NCBI GenBank assembly: GCA_028532985.1
Contig: JANCIK010000005.1
Location: 1,680,501 to 1,744,500, forward strand
Length of the DNA stretch: 64,000 bases
Direction of reading: 5' to 3'
Source of the DNA: Stropharia rugosoannulata
Lineage: Eukaryota > Basidiomycota > Agaricomycetes > Agaricales > Strophariaceae
A program made the translations under genes and the position numbers. Positions 9,771 through 19,111 of this stretch are shown piece by piece. The notes below the pieces were generated by a model, which ran no database searches, was not told the DNA's origin, and saw only the letters and a list, made by a program, of their open reading frames with translations. Numbering within the stretch: position 1 is the first letter of the stretch; each line of letters opens with the position of its first letter.

Positions 9771-11844
9771 TTGAGAATAACATTGTTGGTACCTAAGTTG
9801 CCCGATTGGGTCACCAAGGTACCATCATCAACGAAGGAGAGGAGGGTAGTGTCAACATTGACAGCCCGAAGGTCATATATCTTCATAATAGGAGTGATAT
9901 AGATAGAGGACAAAACAGGAGAGAGGGCAGAGCCTTGGCCACACCCCACATCTGCCTGTTTTGGACCCGATGAATTGTTGTTCCAGAGGTACGAGGTAAC
10001 CCTGTCAACAAGATAAGAGGCGAAGAATTTCATCACAATGAGAGGAAATCCAAGTCTAGCAAGAGTCGCCAACAGAAATTCATGGTTGAGCAACGGAAAA
10101 AACTGCGCGATGTCAAAAGCCACCACGCTAGTTTTGAGACCTCTGGCCCACCCTGCACGAACAAGGTGGGTGAGATAGACTCCAGCATCTTCAGTAGAAC
10201 GTTGGCAGATACCGCCAAACTGGTTCGGATGAACAAGGTCAAGTTTGATCATGTCAAACTGGAAGCGATTAGCGAGGAGCTTTTCGAGAAGTTTACCAAG
10301 AGTGTTCAAGAGCACAATGGGTCTGAAGTCTTTTGGCGTCGTATAGGAAGGTTTATTGGGTTTGGGAATAACCACAGAAACCGATTCCTTAAAATGTTTT
10401 GGCCAATGGGATGAACGAATGCACCCATTAGCCAAGGAGAGGATTACACTGCGACACAAGTCATTGCGTATGATCCTTTTAAGATGCCGCCATGTAACAT
10501 GGTCAGGACCTGGAGATGAGTTGTTGGAGCACGAAGCTAGGGCTTCAGTGAGTTCCAACAGGGAGAAGTTGGTCCAGTCCCTGACCGGGACTTGATCCAT
10601 TTCTTCAAGAATAGAGACATCACAAACGCGGTCGGAGGCCGCATTATATGTGTTGTGGAGGGCGTCCCAGAGGTCTGGGAGGTCGTGGCAGGGCACACCA
10701 TCATAAAGAATGGACTCGCACGGGGGATTTTTGCGCTGTTGGATCCAATTCATGAGATCCCATGGGCGCTTTTTAGATTCAGAGATTTCTTTGATGCATT
10801 CATCAAAGAAAACCCGTTTGGCATGCCCAGTATTGGCGCGAAACTTCCTCCAATTTGTAGCCGAATGATCGGCTTTATACAAATCAAGGGCATCTTGACA
10901 CCCCCAATCCCACCAGGGTTTGGAGTGAGGAACAATACAGGCCTCAACTGCATGCTTGTCCCATGCAGTGGAGAAGGCATCTGCAATGGCCGAAGCACAC
11001 ACGTCTACCTGAGCCGGAGTATCAATGGCGCTGTTGAGTGCACTAATTGATTCGATAATGTCTTGGATAAAAGCCTCTTCGGCTTCAGATCCAGGTTTGA
11101 TAGACTTTCTGAGAGGCTCAGAAATGGTGAGGCGCAAGGGCAGTGATCTGAGGCCAGCTTAAGGTCCTCAACTCTCTCAACAAGGCATGTGAGGGAGTCG
11201 ACGGACGGGATGAACACCAAGTCAATGACTGATGGGGTGAGTCTAGTGTTACGCGAGACAAAGGTAGGGCCAGGGTTGTGGAAGCTACCCAAGCTCAGAG
11301 CAAATGTGGCGGCCATGTCGAGCAGCCGATCGGCGGCACTTCTATGGTGAGGGACATTAGGGTCCCACTCCCTAGAGTGACAGTTAAAGTCACCACCCAT
11401 ATAACATAGGTCAACGGGTAAGTTGAGGTCGTCGAGTGCACGAACCGCAGTGTGGCGCTCATTGTTGTAGACGTTGAGCAAGTTAAAGGCAGAGCCCTGA
11501 TGAAACAGGGATACAAGGAGTAAATCATGATGATTGATCAGATCTAATCTCATCATGGGACGCAGTGTGGACAATCGACTAGCGATATAGGCCATAACCC
11601 GCGGGGGGCCGTCACTGTCAGGGGGGCGTACCATTGGCATCCAGTTGGGATTCCTAGGTGCACCAGTAACATCATCGCCGTCTGGGTTAGACATTGACGG
11701 AGCGGATCTTACAGTCTGCCAAGCAGGTTCTTGTATAAATATTAAATCATACTTGTTGTGGCATAGATTTAGAAGTACATCAATAAGCAAATAATTCTTT
11801 GCTACATTGAAAGATAAAACCCTAAGACTCTCTGGTCCTCTCAT
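9771..11844 (-). pseudogene. LINE2 ORF2 N-terminal half: APE endonuclease and RT
   Basis: From the ATG at 11842-11844 the minus strand gives an APE-type endonuclease (LRVLSFNV, FIQEPAW, GGDFNCHSREWDP, SVIDLVF), a frameshift near 11140-11160 just at the SDH motif, then a linker and RT with motif A (AFDIAQFF), motif B (GCGQGSALSP) and catalytic FVDD. The endonuclease nicks DNA and the RT primes from the nick. The start codon overlaps the ORF1 stop as ATGA. The 3' side is cut by the TIR insert. Confidence 0.87.
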
Positions 11845-13710
11845 TGAGCTGAACAGGGGGTGTTAGAATGGTTACATGGGCGTGCATCGGGGGAGCGTAC
11901 CTGGGCATATTTAGCTGTGATCCATTCCTGGTCATAGCAGTGACGCCAGAAGGGGCAGTGCCTTCTGTCGGTAGCGCTGTGGTCGCCCTTGCAATTAGGG
12001 CACCGCGGCGCATGTGGGCACACCTCACCCTTGGGAGTAGGTGCAACAGGAGGATCAGCCTTCGGGTTCCCTTTACAGGGACCACAAAGCAGGCGGTGCG
12101 AGTCCGCATCATGCAGACCGCTGCAGTGAGGGCAGCGCACATGGAACGCACGACAGGCGGAAGTAGGGTGACCCCACCTATAGCACCGAGTGCAAAGTGA
12201 GACCCCGACGCGGGCCCTGGCTGCCATGATGCGGCAGGCCCGGCCCTTGAACATTATCGTGCGCCTGATAAGGCGCTTGGCGCGGGTACCCTGTTGGGAA
12301 TCCCAGACTTCAAAGTAGGCCGTCGAGTTGGAACTGGCCTTAGAGACTCTATCAAGCCGGACAGAAGACCGGAGTTTGAAGTCAGGAGCGAGGGGAGACA
12401 GCTTCATAGCGGCCTCAACCTCTTCGGGAATGACCTTGACCATAGTAAATGGTGAGGCAAAAGTAGGGATGTTGACGATCTTAAGGTAAGACCACGACTG
12501 GGGAAGATCAACCACATATTTCTTGCCGGCCCAAGGGGATGCGTGGAACATGGGTTCAAAACTCCAATACAAGGCGTCCAGCGCATGAGCGTTGGGCACT
12601 TCGTTTGTGGCAAGGGCCCAGCCTTCGTAAGCTACAGAGGCAGAAAGGACCCGGAATTTGGACTTCTCAGCAATGAAGACTGTGTTAGCCTCGGCAACAA
12701 GCTTGTCGAGGCTGAGATTATTCGGTTGTGGGCCCTCAGAGGGTTCCACAAACGTGAGGAAAGCCTGCTTCCGGGTGGGGCCGGAAGCAGTAAAGGAAGG
12801 GATCCCTCGCTTGCGCTTGGGCTGGGGGCCAGAGGCTTGCTGCTGGATCTCAATAATCTGGCGAGCAGGAATGTTGGGGAGGGCCTGCACGAGCTGAACT
12901 AGCCCGGTAGCACCCTTGCCAACGTTAGGGGGGAGGAGTCTGGACTTGGCCGCGGCAGAGTAGGACTTGCACGGTTTGGTCGAGAGGTTGATAGCCGGCG
13001 GCTTGGGAGGCCGCTGGTAAGCCGAAACTGGCTTGGAGGGCCGGGGGTTGGAATGTGCGGCAGCCCGGGTCCGTTTAGGGACCGGGGCTTCAGTGGTCTT
13101 GGCCTCCGAGGAGTCCTCAGCATCCTCGGCCGCCGCTGCCGAGCAGCGGCGGCCGTGGGGGGCTGAGGAACGGCAGAGGCGGGAGGAGTGGAGGATGCAG
13201 GTGGGGCTGCCGTGCTATCGGGGGTGGTGTCCATTGCAGCCTGAGGTTGGGCCCATGGAATACTGGAGGCCTTGTTGACCAAGCGCAGTAGTGCCATGCG
13301 AAGGTTGTTGGGGTAATTAGCCTCCTGCTCATAATTGTCCCAATCGGAATTGATGTCGAGCCAGTGAGCGGTCTCGTTCAGGGCATGCACAATAGCTTCG
13401 AGATCCAAATTGGCATCCTCGTCAGTACCGGCAAGGCTAAGGAAGTGAGGCAGGGGCAGATGAGGGCCGGACCCCCCCCCCCGGAGGAGGAGGCAGGCTG
13501 GGAAGAGGACCGGTTGTCGCCACGTTCCATCCTGGTATCGTCATCGTCTGTAAAATGGCCGCCTTGATCACCAGAGCAGGTAGATGTCAATCTCGAGCCG
13601 GATTGAGGATTGGTGGGGTTGGGAAGGGAGCTTGAACGCGAGGCAGGAGAGGCAGTGGCCGACAAATCCTTAGATCCGCAGCTGCAACCGGCTCCTCCTT
13701 TGGGAGGCAT
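11841..13710 (-). pseudogene. LINE2 ORF1, nucleic-acid-binding protein, frameshifted
   Basis: The protein has a low-complexity Ser/Pro/Ala-rich N-terminal third, a conserved middle (DLEAIVHALNET near the start; FRVLSASVAYEGW, VVDLPQSWSYLK later) and a C-terminal run of zinc knuckles, CTRCYRWGHPTSAC, CPHCSGLHD...C and CPNCKGDHS...C. This is the usual ORF1 RNA-binding partner of Tad/I-type LINEs. The frame is open from 12890 to its stop at 11841, but the N-terminal part lies in other frames (breaks near 13400 and 12895, in C/G runs). Confidence 0.82.
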
Positions 13711-13845
13711 AGGACTAAAGTGAGTAGGAACTCAGGTGCGTACTGCGATCGAAGATTGGGTCTGGTGGAGAAGAGTGTTGGTCGATATGAAGAGTGGTGA
13801 GCTTGACTGCACAGCCACCAGATGGAAGTACCGGAAAGAGAAGCG

Positions 13846-14222
13846 TTGATCGGATAGGGTGTCAAAAGACAAGTCTGACAGTATCACACCCAAGTTGGAG
13901 TCATCGCATCGCATTCCGCAATCGATGAAAACACCAACATGCTCAACTAGACGAGATCAGTATGCTGCTCCAAACATGCCCAAACTGCCTCGTACTGTTG
14001 CACCTCCCATTCCTGTGGAACCCAAGGTTGTTGCTGAGCCTCTGAGACGCACTACACGTGAATCTCGTCCTCCTGGTGAATGGTGGAAAGTCAAACCTGC
14101 TGCTGTGCCCCTCCCACTGTCTATGCCGCCTTCTGAGACAGACGACCTCGATAATGACAAACTTGACAGTTACACTGTTGACGAAGGTCTGGAAGAAGTT
14201 CAGTTTGCTGGTGCTGCTACTG
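13846..14222 (+). pseudogene. copia linker fragment, end of copy 2
   Basis: It continues the copia (+) after LINE2, from the SDRASKDKSDS segment through PPIPVEPKVV and PPGEWWKVKP to QFAGAATV. It is then cut by the LTR of the next copia at 14223. RT and RNase H of this copy are not present in the window. Confidence 0.85.
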
Positions 14223-14428
14223 TGTGTTAGATTACATGGATTGGACTTGACCATCAGCAGTAGATTAGATATTGCATACTATATTTAGTATGCTCCATAT
14301 ATAGTTAATCTCGCTTATGGTAGTATATAAGGCATGTACTAGTGTAGATGCCTCTTAATCTCTTACCACCATCATCTCTGTGTGAGTTAGGTTCGCTCTC
14401 TGCGCCTGTAAGCAGTCTGCTTTCAACA
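14223..14428 (+). repeat. copia group A 5' LTR (copy 3)
   Basis: 206 bp, TGTTAG...TTTCAACA, with TATATAAGG about halfway as a likely promoter TATA box and the palindromic hairpin at 14274-14293. The PBS follows immediately. The first base pair after the host break at CTACTGTG marks its edge; no second TSD was found because the 3' end of this copy is lost in a palindrome. Confidence 0.9.
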
Positions 14429-14452
14429 GGTTATGAGCCCTGCACTCTGAGC
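14429..14452 (+). other. primer-binding site, initiator-tRNA anticodon arm type
   Basis: GGTTATGAGCCCTGC follows the LTR directly. Its complement GCAGGGCTCATAACC has the form of a fungal initiator tRNA-Met anticodon stem-loop (CAT anticodon), as used by Drosophila copia and yeast Ty5, which prime from an internally cleaved tRNA. Confidence 0.75.
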
Positions 14453-15146
14453 ATCCTACTCATCACTTCTCTACTGTCCTTTCTCCACTGAGTGGCTTGG
14501 TACTTAACCTAACACTCATCGTCGTTCGTTTTGTCTCGTTTTTTCGTGAGCACGACTGCCACGTCACGACCGTCGTTCTGGTACCACCTGCGTTCCACCA
14601 GCTTGCACGGTTATCGAGCAATCCGCCTCTTTTGGTTTTAGGTCAATAGCACTCTCTTGGTGTTCACCAGAGACTTCGCTCCCTGGGCTCTCCTGATCAT
14701 TGAAACACGTGGTTCTTTCGAGGACCTAATCGTTACACGTGCCTCTCGTCACTTGCCCACTCACAGGTCATCACGATCAGCCGTTCACTTGCAATTCACT
14801 GTTCTTCACCAGAGTGCTCAACTCCGTCCAATTGACACTCTGAAACAGTTTTGCTCGCTGCACTAGCACATCGTCACCGTCGTTCGCACAACTCAATCGC
14901 ACACGTTCCGCATCGTTGAACTACCCTCTTACACAGTCTCGTGTCAATCGGTTCACTGCTGCTCGTGCAATCGACGTTTTACTGCAAGTGCTCAACTCGG
15001 CCTAATTGTGATACTGCAAGTGTTCTGCCCACTGCTCGTGCATTTCAGCCCAGCTTGCCTCGCAACTTTGCCACATTGTTTACGCCATTCTCAGGTACCA
15101 CCTCATACCACTTCACATCTATCACCACTTTGCTTCACCTGCAACC
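14453..15146 (+). other. copia untranslated leader
   Basis: About 690 nt between PBS and gag ATG, with no long frame that is conserved. Two GTGCTCAACTC motifs lie at 14814 and 14988. A pyrimidine-rich stretch ending TTTTAGGT near 14641 resembles a splice acceptor. It probably carries packaging signals, by analogy only. Confidence 0.6.
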
Positions 15147-15421
15147 ATGAGTTTCTTCGCAACACCTCAGTTTGACAAACTGAGCACTGCCAACTACCAA
15201 CTCTGGTCTTGCAACATGAGAGCATGGTTACGCTCTCAGGAGCTATGGCATCTGGTTACTGGTGAATGCAAGCATCCTCTGCTCTCCCTCATGCAATGTA
15301 TGGCTGAGATTGAGGCACACAACACATGGACAAGCAAGTTGACTGCTGCTGCTGGCTACATCCACAGTCATGTTCAGAACAAGCTGAAATCACACTTGGC
15401 TCACATTCTGCATGACCCAGT
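15147..15421 (+). pseudogene. copia gag N-terminus (copy 3), cut by LINE3
   Basis: It starts MSFFATPQFDKLSTANYQLW and remains open to ILHDPV, where LINE3 is inserted. The gag resumes at 19112. The 14-bp duplication CTGCATGACCCAGT at 15408-15421 and 19112-19125 marks the insertion. Confidence 0.88.
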
Positions 15422-18400
15422 CTTTTTTTTTGAAATCATGGCTTGCGCCAATTTATTATGTGGTGTCCGAACACAGTCCGCGCTGCGAAATACATCACAG
15501 AATACTACCTACAGTAGAGAGGAAAACATACTCCCTGGGTGAGACACAACACGTGGAACAAGACTAAGCAGGTAACGCGTCAGACAAGGACGAGACATGC
15601 AAAAGAGCGTGTCATGTTGGGAAAGCTAGAGGAGGCTCCTTACTCTGTGATGGCCGAAGCACCCAGTATGGTTCACCATGCACTGCACCTAAAGGCTTTG
15701 TCCGAAACCCTTCTGGTGATGAGACCTGGAAAGCCCCAACAGTCACTCATCATGCACCATTTAAGGACGGGGGACAGGCTGATGGGGTGCACGCCATTAA
15801 TGCCGAAGCTGACCAAAACTGGCAATCATCACAATCACTGCAAGGCCTCCAAAGCTGTTATCCGACCCCAGCGGGGGGAGAGTTAGCAAAGACTGTAGGG
15901 TTGTCTTGCAAGAATTTGATAAGCGTAGGGAGGTAAGTCGGAATGCTGTCGTGAGAGTGTTTGAGCAGAGGACACTCAAACAGATGTTGTCTGGTCTGGA
16001 GGAGGACCCCACAGTTGCAGGAGTACTTTTCGTCGATATTGAAGCGCTTAAAGTAAGTGCCGATGGGCGCATGCCCTAGTAGGCACCGGGTCATGCGCGA
16101 TGTGAGAGAAATAGAGTCCCCACAAGATGAGAGCCACGATCTGCCCTTGGTGTATGATGGCTTGATGCAGTGTTCTCCGTCAATAGAGTTGAGTTGGAGG
16201 AAATTATGTCCTGCATGATCTGTGTCCCGAAAGAACAGTTGATGCCAGGCCTGTAATTGTTGGTCAGCTACCGCTTTGCAGCAGCTGTCCAGAGAAGAAT
16301 CCTGGTACCTACCGAGTACCCAGGGTTGGGCCTTTAATAAAAGGTGAGCTTCATGATGAATGCCCCATTCAGACTTGGATGGAACATCGACAAAAGTAAT
16401 AGAGTGCAATGGGTCCTTAGAGAACCAATCGCCAAGGACGTGACAGACAGCCAAGGAATGACCTTGGCCGGAGTGAATAGAAGGGTCCAAGGCTCTCTTA
16501 GCGGCGGTGAGAGAGTCTGTGAACAAATGAATGTTAGTACAATTGTTGTGTTGCAGAGCACAGACAATAGCATAACGAATGGCCGCAAGCTCGGCATCGG
16601 GAGCAAGGACCTTTCCAGCAACGTACTTGACATCGTCAATACGTACGCTGTTTTGGTAGATCACCACACCCGCAAGGGCTTGGTGCAGCTTGCTGGCAGG
16701 AACAGAAGCGTCCGTGCCAATCATGATTGCGTCTTGGATCTCCTCTGCTTTCTTGCGGATGGAGTTATAATGTTTATGACGCGCATTTTCGATGTGGAGA
16801 CGAATCCACTCATGGTACGCGACAAGGTCACCGTCAAAATCAGAGACGTCCTTGTGTTCAACAGGGACATACTCAGATCTAGGACGGAAATGTATGCGGT
16901 TAGGAAATAATCCAAGAGCCGCTTCCCTGGCTGAGCCTCATCTGCGCACGGAGAGAAAGTCTCAGTCATGAAAGGAAGGTCAATTTGAATATCGGGGATG
17001 CTGCCCCTGAGCTTCTCGCGAATGCATTCAGGGATACGAAATAGAGCATGGTAGTGAGGAACACTACTCTTGGCATATGGATCCGACAACAAGGATCTTG
17101 TTGGATGGGTGTCCGACAAAGTTGCCACCCGGTAGACAGACCGAAGTCTGAGTTTACGAAGGTGGAGGTGAATTGGCATGAGGCCAGCAATGGCCTGAAT
17201 GCCGCCAGTGGGAGAGGTGCGGAAGGCACCAGTGATCCATACAGCTGCTCTGCGCTGCATGCTAGTAAGGTTTTTCAAGATGCCCTCCATGGGGGCAGAT
17301 TTGCAATACCAAAGTTTATAGCCGTATGTACGTCGCAATGGGTAGGATGCACGACCGGTAAAGGAGGCGTCTCTGTTTGGGAGACAGGCCTCTGGCAGAG
17401 TTACCAAGCATGCCCATGGCTTTCACCGTGGTCAATGCCTTGGTGGCATAAAAGTGGACGTGTTCGTGGAATCTAAGTTCACGATCGAAGAAAACCCCCA
17501 AATAGCGCCAAATGGGCTTAGGGGTGAGTGGGGTATTTCTGGTGAATGGGGCGAACCCAGTGTCCAGAGGAGGATTGAAACCATCTCTCGCCCAAGAGAA
17601 GTGAAAGAGCTCAGACTTGTTATGTTCCATACAAAGTCCAGCGGCCGTAAATAAGTCGACAAGGTAGGCATAGCCAGCCTTGAGGATTACATTGTTGGTG
17701 CCTAAATTACCTGATTGAGTAACAAGTGTACCATCATCAACAAAAGAAAGGAGAGTGGTGTCAACATTCACTGCTCGTAAGTCATATATCTTCATGATAG
17801 GAGATATGTAAATTGAGGACAAGACAGGGGAGAGGGCGGAGCCTTGGCCGCACCCCACATCCGCCTGTTTAGGGCCGGAAGAATAATTGTTCCAGAGGTA
17901 CGAAGAAACTCTGTCTACAAGATAAGAGGCGAAGAATTTCGTCACAATGTGAGGAAATCCGAGCCTAGCAAGGGTCACCAACAAGAAATCGTGGTTGAGC
18001 GACAGAAAAAACTGTGCGATGTCGAAAGCCACCACACTAGTTTTGAGCCCCCTGGCCCATCCCGCACGAACGAGATGGGTGAGGTAAACTCCTGCATCTT
18101 CCGTAGAACGTTGGCAGATGCCGCCAAACTGATTCGGATGAACAAGGTCAAGTTTGATCATGTCAAACTGGAAGCGATTAGCGAGGAGCTTTTCTAGAAG
18201 TTTACCGAGGGTGTTCAGGAGCACGATAGGCCTGAAGTCCTTTGGTGTTGTGTAGGAGGGTTTGTTGGGTTTAGGAATAACCACAGAAACCGATTCCTTG
18301 AAGTGTTTAGGCCAGTGGGAGGCACGAATGCACCTGTTGGCTAATGATAGGATCACGCTGCGACAGGAGTCGTTGCGAATGATCCTTTTCAAGTGCTGCC

Positions 18401-19111
18401 ATGTAACATGGTCAGGCCCAAGAGACGAGTTATTAGAACAAGACGCCAATGCGTCAGTCAATTCTAGATGAGAGAAGTTGATCCATTCCCTGACAGGGAA
18501 CTGGTCCATTTCTTCAAGAATAGAAATATCACAAACACGGTCAGAGGCTGCGTTGTATGTATTGTGCAGTGCATCCGAGAGATCTGGGAGGTTGTGACAT
18601 GGAGAGCCATTATAGAGAATGGACTCACAAGGAGGGTTTTTACGCTGTTGGATCCAATTCATAAGATCCCACAGATGTTTCTTAGATTCAGAGATTTCCT
18701 TGATGCGGTTATCAAAGAAAACACGTTTAGCGCGTCTGGTGTTAGCGCAGAACTTTCTCCAATTCGTAGCAGAGTGATCAACTTTGTACAAATCGAGGGA
18801 GTCTTGGCAACCCCAATCCCACCAGGGTTTGGAATGAGGGACAATACGGGCCTCGACAGCATGTTTGTTCCATGCTGTTGAGAAGGCGGCAGCAATAGCC
18901 GAAGCACATGCGTCCACCCGAGCCGGAGTATCAATGGTGCAGCAAAGTGCGCTTATTGATTCCATGATATCTGTGAGGAAGGTATCTTCGGCCTCCGACC
19001 CAGGTTTAATTGATTTTCTGAAAGGTTCAGAAACAGTAAGAGAGAGGGGCAATGACACCGCTAGAGGGCAGTGATCAGAGGCCAGTTTGAGATCTTCAAC
19101 TCGCTCAACAA
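15422..19111 (-). mobile_element. LINE3: 5'-truncated LINE with perfect 14-bp TSD
   Basis: Poly(T) of 9 nt at 15423-15431, LINE 3' UTR, ORF2 back to the end of the endonuclease domain, then the 5' break. The flanks are identical 14-mers, so this is a clean target-primed insertion. Removing it restores the copia gag frame. Its 15626-16618 part is nearly identical to LINE1, while both sides are clearly diverged. Confidence 0.95.
15858..19111 (-). pseudogene. LINE3 ORF2 (RT, RNase H, zinc motif), truncated
   Basis: It begins inside the endonuclease near KLASDH, then has an open RT block (motif A AFDIAQFF, motif B GCGQGSALSP, FVDD) as far as about 17330. There a 4-nt insertion (GTAC type) shifts frame in IATYGYK. 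A single-base loss near 16910 shifts it again before RNase H (IGTDAS, FTDSL) and the zinc motif CNCG...HLFEC. Without its start and most of the endonuclease it could not initiate insertion. Confidence 0.87.

Larger units (their letters stand above)
6469..13845 (-). mobile_element. LINE2: near full-length Tad1-like LINE, interrupted
   Basis: It runs from a 23-nt poly(T) (tail in reverse) to a 5' end at GAGAAGCG, the same end as in LINE5. Without the 1054-bp insert at 8717-9770 it is about 6.3 kb. It holds ORF1 with zinc knuckles and ORF2 with APE endonuclease, RT, RNase H and a zinc motif. The 5' flank ATCGGATAGGGTGTC (13849-13863) matches, with two mismatches, the reverse complement of 5287-5301, which is the exchanged partner of its target-site duplication. 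Confidence 0.92.
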
